Notes: generated from the letters alone by a model not told the origin. A stretch of 5,873 bases of DNA from a bacterium (GCA_021784265.1 JAJXTA010000216.1:1-5873); one strand, 5' to 3'; counted from the stretch's first letter, positions 1-5,769 are shown. Program-made: numbers and translations.

Positions 1-788
1 TCCTCCGGCGACGGCAGGGCCAGGAGGACCTCCGGCGGGATGTCGCCCAGTTGGGCGAGGGCGCTGAGGCACTTCTGCCGCTCTTTGAGGGCCTTGTCGG
101 CGTCCCGCTCCTTCGAGAAGCGGGACTTGGCGCGGTCGCTGCGCTCGCGCAGCAGCGCGTAGAGGTCGCCGCCGAGGAGGGCGGAGACATCGATCTTCAT
201 CTTCTCCCGCTGGAGGTCGCCCGGGTTGACCTCCTCGCCGTTGATGGGGCCGGCCTTGTATTTGGGGAACATGATGGCGGCCTCGGGGCAGACGCGGGAG
301 CAGGCGGGGCAATTGGTTTTGCAGTTGTCGTTGTTCTGCACCTGGATGTGTTGCTGCTGATCGACGCCATAAACGCCGAACAGGCAGAAGCTGAGACACT
401 GCATGCAATTCGTGCACCGGTCATAGTCGATCACCGGGAACCACGGCTTCCAGTCCCCTTGCTTGACCGCGCCGGCCTCGCGCCGGGCGGCCTCGACCAC
501 CGCCGTCACCTGCGCCGGCGCCAGCCCGGTCACGTCCCGGAACTGGAGGGAGACCCGCCCCTGGGCGTCGCTCGCCTGGGGCGGACGCTGGTCGGGGAAG
601 CGGCCTAACACCAGCAACGCGCTCCGGTCGGGCGGCGCCACCGCGCCGTCGCCCCCGGTCCGGGTGACGGCGTAGCCGTTCTCCAGGAGGGCGGTGAGGG
701 TGGCCCAGCGCTCGGCCGGTTCGAGGGCTTGGCTGCCGCGGCCTTCGTAGAGCACAAGGCGCAGGGTGGTTTGGTCCTTGAGGCTCAT
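1..788 (-). CDS. Dicluster 4Fe-4S ferredoxin-like protein, C-terminus cut by window edge
   Basis: Reading leftward from an ATG at 788-786 the frame stays open to base 1, giving 262 residues with no stop in the window. Two cysteine sets are visible: C125, C128, C131 and C135 (CxxCxxCxxxC), and C156, C160, C163 and C167 followed by Pro (CxxxCxxCxxxCP). This is the layout of a two-[4Fe-4S] ferredoxin domain, although the first set lacks the usual Pro after its last Cys and the second opens with a three-residue gap. About 110 residues precede the clusters, alternating hydrophobic strands and helices, with no family I recognise; a charged helical segment (about 205-245) follows. There is no signal peptide, so an electron-transfer role in the cytoplasm is inferred. 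The start overlaps the stop of the upstream HdrA-N-like gene as ATGA, which suggests translational coupling and joint function. Domain call firm, exact function unknown. Confidence 0.85.
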   Translation of the reverse strand, partial: MSLKDQTTLRLVLYEGRGSQALEPAERWATLTALLENGYAVTRTGGDGAVAPPDRSALLVLGRFPDQRPPQASDAQGRVSLQFRDVTGLAPAQVTAVVEAARREAGAVKQGDWKPWFPVIDYDRCTNCMQCLSFCLFGVYGVDQQQHIQVQNNDNCKTNCPACSRVCPEAAIMFPKYKAGPINGEEVNPGDLQREKMKIDVSALLGGDLYALLRERSDRAKSRFSKERDADKALKERQKCLSALAQLGDIPPEVLLALPSPE

Positions 789-1186
789 CCGGCAACCGGG
801 GTGGCGGTGGGGGCGCCGCTGCTCGCCGGTTTGGCGGCCGGCAGGTTGGGCTGGAGCGTGGGCGCCAGCAGGGCCGCCACGACCTCCGCCGCCCCCTGCA
901 CCCGCATATTCAAGACCTCAGTCTCCTCCGGCGGCAGGGGCGCTTGGGCCGCGGCGAAGAGCCATTTGACCGCCCGCGGGTAGCACGCCGCGATCTTCAG
1001 GCCGCCCCCCGCGGCCAGGCGGCGCAAGCCCGGGTCCCGGCGGGCGGACATCTCGCACAGGTCGGCCACGGCCTCGAAGTTCGCGCCGGCGGCACAAAGC
1101 TGCTGCAACACCGCCGCCTTCACCTCTTTGGGGACGACCTGGGCATAGGTGCAGTTACAGTACAGGATGCGCGGCGGAGCCGTCAT
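785..1186 (-). CDS. HdrA N-terminal-domain-like small cysteine protein
   Basis: This 133-residue protein starts at the ATG at 1186-1184 and ends in TGA at 787-785. Its N-terminus has a YCNC motif (C10, C12) after a short beta-strand, then C31, then LC at C44, and then AACYPR (C68). The order CxC, LC, AACxPR is what I know from the N-terminal part of HdrA-type heterodisulfide reductase subunits (ChCG, lCs, aACsPR). The FAD domain that follows in HdrA is absent. The last 25 residues are Ala/Pro/Thr-rich and probably disordered. The frame is open upstream to base 1441, but that extension is Arg/Pro/Gly-rich and unlike a protein domain, so I chose the ATG directly before the conserved strand; no Shine-Dalgarno site precedes it. 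It is coupled to the downstream ferredoxin gene by an ATGA overlap. Iron-sulfur or redox binding by the cysteines is inferred. Confidence 0.72.
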   Translation of the reverse strand: MTAPPRILYCNCTYAQVVPKEVKAAVLQQLCAAGANFEAVADLCEMSARRDPGLRRLAAGGGLKIAACYPRAVKWLFAAAQAPLPPEETEVLNMRVQGAAEVVAALLAPTLQPNLPAAKPASSGAPTATPVAG

Positions 1187-1347
1187 GAACAGGCGCAGTC
1201 TAGTCCGCCTTGCCCTCGGGGGCAAGTCGAACGGCGGTTCCCCAAGCTGCGAGGCGGCATTGGACCCGCCGGGGGCGCCAGCACCGGCCTCCCCGCGCGA
1301 CCCCGGCTCGAGGGACGGTCGATTCAGGAGGAGCCGCGCCACACGCC

Positions 1348-1368
1348 GGCGACCCTGCCACCGTTGTG
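1348..1368 (+). repeat. Imperfect 21-bp direct repeat, copy A
   Basis: The sequence GGCGAcCCTgCCACCGTTGTG matches 1948-1968 at 19 of 21 positions and in the same orientation; the two copies start exactly 600 bases apart. An 11-base core, TGCCACCGTTG, is found again at 5713-5723 in the spacer at the right edge. All three sites are outside genes. They may be worn members of a dispersed intergenic repeat family, but copy number elsewhere in the genome cannot be seen. Confidence 0.4.
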
Positions 1369-1381
1369 GCGGGAAGCTCAA

Positions 1382-1429
1382 CCCGCGCACCCCGCGGGCG
1401 ACGTGCCCAGCCGGACGCTCCGGGCTGGG
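1382..1429. repeat. Two adjacent GC-rich hairpins
   Basis: CCCGCG at 1382-1387 pairs with CGCGGG at 1393-1398 over a 5-base loop. Directly after it CCCAGCC at 1406-1412 pairs with GGCTGGG at 1423-1429, and GGA at 1413-1415 can stack further on TCC at 1419-1421 with one bulged base. Neither is followed by a T-run on either strand, so they are not typical intrinsic terminators. They lie about 200-240 bases upstream of the HdrA-N-like start on its transcribed side. Confidence 0.4.
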
Positions 1430-1454
1430 GCCGAAGCGCATCCCAACGTCAGCA

Positions 1455-1479
1455 CGGCGCGGCCCGAAGGCCTACGCCG
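1455..1479 (-). repeat. Hairpin with a UUCG tetraloop on the minus-strand transcript
   Basis: In minus-strand RNA the arms GGCC and GGCC close a UUCG loop with a C-G closing pair (1461-1472), the classic extra-stable tetraloop. The helix continues through a small internal loop into CGGCG (from 1475-1479) and CGCCG (from 1455-1459). No T-run follows. It could be part of a structured leader or spacer RNA, or simply a result of high GC. Confidence 0.4.
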
Positions 1480-1559
1480 CGGCCCTTCCCCCGCCTGCCC
1501 ACCATGGGGGTGCCATAACGGGGATCGGCCCGCTTCGCCCCTTAACCACCCGGCACGCC

Positions 1560-1847
1560 CCGGCGCCGACTGCGGGTCCGGCTGACGGATACCCTTGTCG
1601 GACACGAAGAGGTTGACCTCACCCTCCTCGCTCCCGGACCCAGACCGTGATGTTCCTCAGTGTTCTTGATGGTCCAGGGCTGACGCCTGGAGAAGGCAAT
1701 ATCGTCTTGGACGACTTGTAGTACTTGTTTGGTCGGGCCGAAGAGCGTCACCGTTATCGCCGGTTTCCCCCCTTCTCCCCACCGCACGTCATACACAGGA
1801 AGGTCCCTCTTATTAGCTAACGTACCAAATCTGACCTGAGTTGCACC
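1560..1847 (-). pseudogene. Possible remnant of a decayed, unidentified gene
   Basis: From just after an in-frame TGA at 1850-1848 the minus strand reads about 60 protein-like residues with alternating hydrophobic positions, for example DLPVYDVRW and ITVTLFGPTKQVLQVV, down to about base 1650. The sense-like text then seems to move to a second frame (NITVWVRE, ending at a TGA near 1620) and a third (EEGEVNLFVSDKGIRQPD, 1629 to about 1576). That pattern fits a gene broken by two frameshifts. There is no ATG near the front; GTG at 1796 is the only common start. Its codons end in A or T more often than those of the neighbours, and local GC is lower, so foreign origin is possible. I do not recognise a family, and chance cannot be excluded. 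Confidence 0.3.
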
Positions 1848-1947
1848 TCAACGCGGAGGGCCGTCTTGCTGCCCCAGCATGGCCGTCACGTTGCCGGGCC
1901 CCGGGCGTGGCCGTGTGGCACCCGCGGGCCAGGGAGAACCTCCCGAG

Positions 1948-1968
1948 GGCGAACCTACCACCGTTGTG
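1948..1968 (+). repeat. Imperfect 21-bp direct repeat, copy B
   Basis: GGCGAaCCTaCCACCGTTGTG is the partner of the copy at 1348-1368, with two mismatches. It sits 92 bases beyond the stop of the GcvH-like gene. The two copies lie on either side of the lower-GC fragment. Weak similarity may extend about 20 bases to the left of both copies if small gaps are allowed. Confidence 0.4.
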
Positions 1969-2060
1969 CAACCTAGCCGCCAAACCGTTCACGGTGTCGC
2001 GGCTCGGCGCACTGCCGGTGGTGCCGGCAAACGCCCGCGGGCCACCGCCGGCCGGACCCG

Positions 2061-2546
2061 TCACCGCGCCGGGTTAGGTGGGCCGGCGTCGTGCTCGCGC
2101 TCGAGCATCCGGTCGATGGTGGCGTCCAGGAGCCGCTGATAGCCGTCCACGTCCAGGGATTGGGCGTCGGGCGTGCCATCCACCCGGTAGAGCCAGCCGG
2201 CGCCGTAGGGGTCGTGGTTGATCACTTCGATTTGCGTCTTGAGCAGCGGGTTGCCGCCCGCGAAACGACCCTCCGCCACGCAAAACAGGTCCGAGATCGC
2301 CTTGAATCCTTCCAGCCACCCGAGAATCTGGCCCGGGTGGACGGCCGCCGCCGCCTCGACCTCGAAGCCGTGATCGACCATTTCGCCCAGCATTCGGGTG
2401 GCGAACTTGGTCAGCCCGATGCGCCAGAGCCCGCCGGGTTCCTCGGCCAGCCAGGCATGGGCGCGGCTGTAGCGATACGCCACGGGCAGGCGCGTGGTGA
2501 AGCGCGCGCGGCGGTAGAGCACGGTCGGAAGCGGCTCGGGGTCCAT
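2061..2546 (-). CDS. GcvH-like lipoyl-carrier protein
   Basis: The 161-residue protein follows the glycine cleavage H-protein pattern: YSRAHAW (27-32), WRIGLTKFA (41-49), LGEMV (53-57), the lipoyl-lysine segment GWLEGFKAISDL (76-87) with K82 where GcvH carries lipoate, and INHDPYGAGWLYRV (109-122). It is longer than usual (GcvH is about 125-130) through about 20 extra N-terminal residues and a C-terminal helix and tail. Cys89 replaces a residue that is normally not Cys, close to the lipoyl site. The ATG at 2546-2544 was chosen over a TTG at 2588; neither has a clear Shine-Dalgarno site. No gcvT, gcvP or lipoate ligase gene is in view. It is divergent from a cysteine desulfurase and upstream, on the same strand, of the HdrA-N/ferredoxin pair. 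It may therefore be a GcvH or a GcvH-like sulfur-pathway carrier such as LbpA; sequence reading alone does not decide. Confidence 0.85.
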   Translation of the reverse strand: MDPEPLPTVLYRRARFTTRLPVAYRYSRAHAWLAEEPGGLWRIGLTKFATRMLGEMVDHGFEVEAAAAVHPGQILGWLEGFKAISDLFCVAEGRFAGGNPLLKTQIEVINHDPYGAGWLYRVDGTPDAQSLDVDGYQRLLDATIDRMLEREHDAGPPNPAR

Positions 2547-2586
2547 CGTATGTCGCCCGCAGGAAACCACAGTCCTGGCGCCGGGC

Positions 2587-2658
2587 AAAGGAGATTAAGT
2601 GCTCGAACCAGGCGCGGGGCAGGGGTTTACTGCCGGGAACACCGGACCCGTCCGATGA
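2587..2658 (+). promoter_or_regulatory. Leader ORF with strong Shine-Dalgarno, overlapping the desulfurase start
   Basis: AAAGGAG at 2587-2593 stands five bases before a GTG at 2599-2601. The frame runs 19 codons (VLEPGAGQGFTAGNTGPVR) to TGA at 2656-2658, which overlaps the cysteine desulfurase ATG at 2655-2657 as ATGA. The desulfurase start has no good ribosome site of its own, so ribosomes finishing the leader could re-initiate there. Whether the peptide has a regulatory role is unknown; it contains no cysteine and no run of one amino acid as in classic attenuators. Confidence 0.4.
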
Positions 2659-3827
2659 TTTATTTCGACCATAACGCGACCTCGCCCATGCTGCCGCTCG
2701 CCCGCCAGGCTTGGCTCGAGGCCACCGAGCGTTACCTCGGCAATCCGTCCAGCCCCCACCGGCTGGGGGGCCGCGGCGAGGCCGCCCTCACCGCGGCCCG
2801 CGAGCAGTTGGCGCGGTATCTGGGCTGCGAGCCCGGGGACGTGGTGTGGACCTCCGGGGCGACCGAGTCCGCCAACACCGTGCTCCAGCACTACGCCCGC
2901 CGCCGCGGGCCGCGACGGGAGGTCTGGGTTTCCGCGATCGAGCATCCGGCAGTCTTGGCGCCACTGGGCCGCTACTTCCCCCGCGCGCATCGGCTCATGC
3001 CCGTCACCCGGGCGGGCGTGGTGGACTTGGATTGGCTGCACGACCATTTGCGCCGCGCGCGTCCGCGGTTGATCGGGCTGATGGCGGCCAACAACGAAAC
3101 CGGGGTGATCCAACCCTGGGCCGTCGTGCGGGCCCTGGCGCGGGAGCATGGCGTTCCGTTCTTCTGCGATGCCACCCAATGGGTTGGCCGGCTCCCGGCC
3201 TCCGGTTTAGGTGAGTGCGATTGGGTCGGCGGCAGCGCCCACAAGTTCGGTGGGCCCCGGGGGGTGGGGTTTCTCAAATGCCCCGCCGACACCCGGCTCG
3301 AGGCGCTCCTGGTGGGCGGGCCCCAGGAGGAAGGCCGGCGGGCGGGCACGGAGAACGTCCCGGGCATCGTGGCGATGATGGCCGCCCTCGAGCGGCGCGA
3401 AACGGCCTTAGCGTCTCCGGACGAGCCTGGTACACCCGGCAGCACCCCGGTCGGGTTGCGGCTGGCTTGGCGTGAGCGGTTCGAGGAGGAATTGCGGCAG
3501 CGGCTACCCGGCACCGTCATCCTGGGGGCGGGGCCGACGCGATTGTGGAACACCGTCAGCGCCTGTCTGCCCGCCGCGGACTGTCGCCAGCGATGGGTGG
3601 TGAAGTTGGATAAACTGGGCTTTGCGGTCTCGACGGGTTCGGCCTGTGCCAGCGGGCGGGAGGCACCGTCCCAGGTGGTGGCGGCGATGGGTTACGCGGC
3701 CACCGAAGCCAGCCGGGTGCTGCGCTTCAGCAGCGGCTGGGAGACCACACCCGAAGAATGGAAAGCGTTGCTGGCAGCCTTGGCACGGGTTTACCGCGAA
3801 TTCGGGGTCGCGCCGAGCCGCCGGTGA
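2655..3827 (+). CDS. Cysteine desulfurase, IscS/NifS family
   Basis: This 390-residue PLP enzyme takes sulfur from L-cysteine, giving alanine and an enzyme persulfide for Fe-S cluster or other sulfur-transfer pathways. Visible landmarks are MIYFDHNATSPM at the N-terminus, SGATESAN (67-74), EHPAV (96-100; H97 stacks on PLP), NNETGVIQP (146-154), DATQ (172-175; D172 and Q175 contact PLP), the Schiff-base lysine K197 in GSAHKFGGPRGVGF, GRRAGTENV (227-235), and the persulfide cysteine C331 in STGSACASG. Length is normal and no key residue is missing. ATG at 2655 gives the family's usual start; the frame stays open upstream only as antisense of the GcvH-like gene. No nifU, iscU or sufE lies in the window, and it is divergent from the GcvH-like gene, so its sulfur acceptor is not evident. 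Whether it is IscS or NifS cannot be decided. Confidence 0.96.
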   Translation: MIYFDHNATSPMLPLARQAWLEATERYLGNPSSPHRLGGRGEAALTAAREQLARYLGCEPGDVVWTSGATESANTVLQHYARRRGPRREVWVSAIEHPAVLAPLGRYFPRAHRLMPVTRAGVVDLDWLHDHLRRARPRLIGLMAANNETGVIQPWAVVRALAREHGVPFFCDATQWVGRLPASGLGECDWVGGSAHKFGGPRGVGFLKCPADTRLEALLVGGPQEEGRRAGTENVPGIVAMMAALERRETALASPDEPGTPGSTPVGLRLAWRERFEEELRQRLPGTVILGAGPTRLWNTVSACLPAADCRQRWVVKLDKLGFAVSTGSACASGREAPSQVVAAMGYAATEASRVLRFSSGWETTPEEWKALLAALARVYREFGVAPSRR

Positions 3828-3849
3828 CGGCCACGGCGCGCACTCCGAG

Positions 3850-3870
3850 CGCCGAGCCTTATCCTCGGCG
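3850..3870. terminator. Hairpin between converging genes, possible bidirectional terminator
   Basis: CGCCGAG at 3850-3856 pairs perfectly with CTCGGCG at 3864-3870 over a 7-base loop. It lies 22 bases after the cysteine desulfurase stop and 32 bases beyond the stop of the converging SDR gene, where a shared terminator would be expected. No T-run follows on either strand, so intrinsic termination is uncertain. Confidence 0.35.
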
Positions 3871-3902
3871 GGCGGGGTTCGCACGGCAACCGGTGGGTCC
3901 GC

Positions 3903-4790
3903 TCACGACGCCGCGCGCAGGGCTTGGGCGATGGCGTCGGCATACCCCTCGCGGAAGGTCGGGTACCGGAAGGTGTAGCCAAGCTCGGTCTTGAGTTTGT
4001 GGTTGGAGACGCGCCGGTTGGCCAGACCGCGTTTGCGGGGTGGCGCGTCGGTGACGGGGAGCGTGGGAGGGAGGTTCCGGCCGAGGCGCTCGGCCAGCCA
4101 GGCGAAGAAGGCACGCTGGCGCACCGGTTCGTCATCGACGGCATTGTAGATTTGGCCAGGGCGACCGCGCGCGAGCGCGGCGGCGATGGCGCCGCCGACG
4201 TCGTCGCGATGGATCATGTTCAGCCAGCGCTGGCCCTCGCCTTCGAGCCGGGCCGTGCCGCTGAGGAATTGTTTGAACCAATAGCCCCGCTCCGGCCCGT
4301 AAATGGCCGCGACCCGGAGGATCACCGCGGGGATCCCGTGCTGGCGCGCGGCCTCCGACCACAGGGCTTCCGCTTCCGTGAGCACGGCCGCCGTGGCGGC
4401 GTCAGGCGCGGTCGGGCTGATCTCCGTGACCTCGGCGCCATCCTGCTGGCCATAGACGCTGGTGCTGCTGGTGTACACGACCGCGCGAGGTCGGGCGGTC
4501 CGCAGCCAGCGGAGCAGGTTCCAGGCCCCGCCCAGATAGACCTGCCGGTATTCCTCCAAACCCCCGCCCCCGGAGGCGACGCAGTTCACCACCCACTCGA
4601 AGGGACCAGGGAGCGCAGCCAGCGTGGCCGGCCGGGTGATGTCCGCCACCACCGGCTCGATGCCCGCGGCGCGCAACGCCGCCTCCGCCCCGGCTGTCCG
4701 GCGCACCCCGACGACGTGGTGGCCCTGGCGCGCCAAACTGGCGCCCAACGGCACCCCGACGTAACCACAGCCCACGATGAGCACGCGCAC
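3903..4790 (-). CDS. YeeZ-like atypical SDR, NAD(P)-dependent epimerase/reductase
   Basis: The 295-residue protein begins MRVLIVGCGYVG, a Rossmann dinucleotide motif (G7, G9, G12). R30 and R31 at the end of the second strand suggest NADP(H). Other extended-SDR landmarks are VVAD (47-50), YTSSTSVYG (106-114), LRVAAIYGPERG (158-169), NMIHRDDV (191-198), YNAVDDEPV (215-223) and RVSNHKLK (260-267). There is no YxxxK catalytic pair where classical epimerases have one, matching the YeeZ-type atypical SDR group, whose substrate is unknown to me. GTG at 4790-4788 is the start because an in-frame TAG lies four codons upstream with no other start between. It has no clear Shine-Dalgarno site. It is a single gene, converging on the cysteine desulfurase and divergent from the TPR protein, so no operon partner indicates a pathway. 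Probably cytoplasmic. Confidence 0.9.
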   Translation of the reverse strand: MRVLIVGCGYVGVPLGASLARQGHHVVGVRRTAGAEAALRAAGIEPVVADITRPATLAALPGPFEWVVNCVASGGGGLEEYRQVYLGGAWNLLRWLRTARPRAVVYTSSTSVYGQQDGAEVTEISPTAPDAATAAVLTEAEALWSEAARQHGIPAVILRVAAIYGPERGYWFKQFLSGTARLEGEGQRWLNMIHRDDVGGAIAAALARGRPGQIYNAVDDEPVRQRAFFAWLAERLGRNLPPTLPVTDAPPRKRGLANRRVSNHKLKTELGYTFRYPTFREGYADAIAQALRAAS

Positions 4791-4832
4791 GGGGCCAAAC
4801 TAGCCCCGCCCAGCCGGTCGCAAAGCAAATTC

Positions 4833-4914
4833 GAGGAGGCGGATGGACCCGATTTCGGGCTTGCCTTTTGGGAACCTCCCCCAGCAATCTCGCGCCACTT
4901 TATATGCAATTTGA
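4833..4914 (+). promoter_or_regulatory. Short leader ORF with GAGGAGG, overlapping the TPR-protein start
   Basis: GAGGAGG at 4833-4839 precedes an ATG at 4843-4845 by only three bases. The frame codes 23 residues (MDPISGLPFGNLPQQSRATL, then YAI) and stops with TGA at 4912-4914, eight bases past the TPR-protein ATG at 4904 and in another frame. The TPR gene lacks its own ribosome site, so translational coupling is possible. The short spacing makes this weaker than the similar leader before the cysteine desulfurase. Confidence 0.28.
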
Positions 4915-5683
4915 CACAACGGATTCCACCTGGGTTTATGAGTTATTGGCCTGGGTGGAGGCCAATCGCAAGCGAGTGATGCTGGGGGCGGGAGCGTTGT
5001 GCCTGGTCATTCTGGCGGTGTATCTCTACGTGTGGCAACGGGACCAGACCGAGCTGGCGGCGAGCCGGGCGCTGCTGGAACTGCGGGCCATCGCGGCCAG
5101 CCCGGACTCGCCGCCGGTGGCCTCAGCCAGCGATTTTCTGAAGGTGGCAGACCAGTACGGCTCGACCCGAGCCGGGGAACGGGCCTTGTTGCTCGCCGCC
5201 GGCGACCTGTTCAGCCACGGGCAGTATGCCGAAGCGCAGCGGCAGTTTCAGAAGTTCCTCGACGAGCGTGGTGGCAGCCCGCTGGCGCCAATCGCGGCGC
5301 TGGGCGTCGCCGCCAGTTTGGATGCCCAGGACAAGGCTGACCCCGCCCTCGCCGCCTATCAAGGGGTGATCAGCCGCTATCCCGCTGACCCGGTGGCGGA
5401 GCGCGCCAAATTGGCCACCGCCGCCCTCTACGAGGCCAAGCAGCAGCCTGAACAGGCCTTGAAGGTGTACGACCAGATGCTCAAGCCGGCCACCTACAGC
5501 GGGTTAGCCTCGCAAGCGGCCATGATGCGAGAGCGCTTGTTGGAGAAGTTCCCCAAGCTGGCCAGCCCCGACCAAAGCGCCTCAACCTCGACCCGGAGCG
5601 GGACGGCGCCGACGCCGGCGCCTGCGACTCAGGCCGCCCCGCCGGCCACTTCGGCTCACCCGCCCGCCGCCGCGCCGCACTGA
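4904..5683 (+). CDS. YfgM/TPR_21-like membrane-anchored tetratricopeptide protein
   Basis: A 259-residue protein with a short cytoplasmic N-terminus (1-24), a basic NRKR stretch (21-24), one membrane segment (about 25-44, VMLGAGALCLVILAVYLYVW) and then a periplasmic helical domain. TPR-like helix pairs are seen at about 93-126 (FSHGQYAEAQRQFQKFLDER), 130-161 (ALAAYQGVISRYPADP) and 165-196 (ALYEAKQQPEQALKVYDQML). The tail from about 221 is rich in Ala, Pro, Ser and Thr and probably disordered. The layout matches YfgM-type proteins, which in E. coli associate with the Sec translocon and periplasmic chaperones; that role here is inferred, and no bamB gene is visible next to it. ATG at 4904 was preferred to a TTG at 4868 because it gives the usual short acidic N-terminus. 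No Shine-Dalgarno site precedes it. Nothing is missing or broken. Confidence 0.85.
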   Translation: MQFDTTDSTWVYELLAWVEANRKRVMLGAGALCLVILAVYLYVWQRDQTELAASRALLELRAIAASPDSPPVASASDFLKVADQYGSTRAGERALLLAAGDLFSHGQYAEAQRQFQKFLDERGGSPLAPIAALGVAASLDAQDKADPALAAYQGVISRYPADPVAERAKLATAALYEAKQQPEQALKVYDQMLKPATYSGLASQAAMMRERLLEKFPKLASPDQSASTSTRSGTAPTPAPATQAAPPATSAHPPAAAPH

Positions 5684-5684
5684 A

Positions 5685-5769
5685 CCAACTCTCGGTATGT
5701 CCGCTTGCCTGGTGCCACCGTTGGTCGCGGAGGCCATTGGGGCGGCTGGACTGGGGTTCCGAGAGGTGG
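5685..5769. repeat. Inverted repeat, 10 of 11 bases paired, 63-base interior
   Basis: CCAACTCTCGG at 5685-5695 pairs with CCGAGAGGTGG at 5759-5769 except for one mismatch. The left arm begins two bases after the TPR-protein stop codon. It may fold the 3' end of that transcript into a long-range stem; no T-run follows, so a terminator role is not shown. Confidence 0.35.

Larger units (their letters stand above)
1187..2060. other. 874-bp spacer without an intact gene
   Basis: No reading frame here looks like an intact protein; the long open frames are Arg/Pro/Gly-rich products of high GC. The spacer holds three strong hairpins (1382-1398, 1406-1429, 1455-1479), two imperfect copies of a 21-bp sequence (1348-1368 and 1948-1968), and a lower-GC part (about 1640-1850, near 52-53% in two 60-base lines counted by hand) with a probable decayed coding fragment on the minus strand. 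No tRNA-like or rRNA-like sequence was seen. It contains the 5' region of the HdrA-N-like gene and the 3' flank of the GcvH-like gene, so any promoter of the HdrA-N/ferredoxin pair probably lies here, but I cannot point to one. Confidence 0.6.

Noticed and set aside
1187..1441. An 85-residue N-terminal extension of the HdrA-N-like protein on the minus strand.
   Set aside because: It is Arg/Pro/Gly-rich, overlaps strong hairpins and a repeat, and lies before the natural start of the conserved strand at 1186.
1609..1620. GAGGTTGACCTC, a near-palindrome that could be an operator.
   Set aside because: It falls within the possible gene remnant, is not near a start codon, and short dyads are frequent by chance.
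1187..2060. Searched the spacer for tRNA, CRISPR repeats or a transposase gene.
   Set aside because: No T-arm-like GGTTCRA motif, no regularly spaced repeats, and no transposase motifs were found.
2091..2654. The cysteine desulfurase frame stays open 188 codons upstream, suggesting a fusion protein.
   Set aside because: The extension is exactly antisense to the GcvH-like gene and has no domain character; the family start is the ATG at 2655.
4911..4939. TTGACA, a perfect -35 box, with GTTTAT 17 bases later.
   Set aside because: It lies inside the first codons of the TPR gene, the -10 match is only 3 of 6, and no downstream gene would use it.
3924..4979. A 351-codon open frame on the plus strand.
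   Set aside because: It is antisense to the well-supported SDR gene; such long mirror frames are common in high-GC DNA, and its product resembles no fold.
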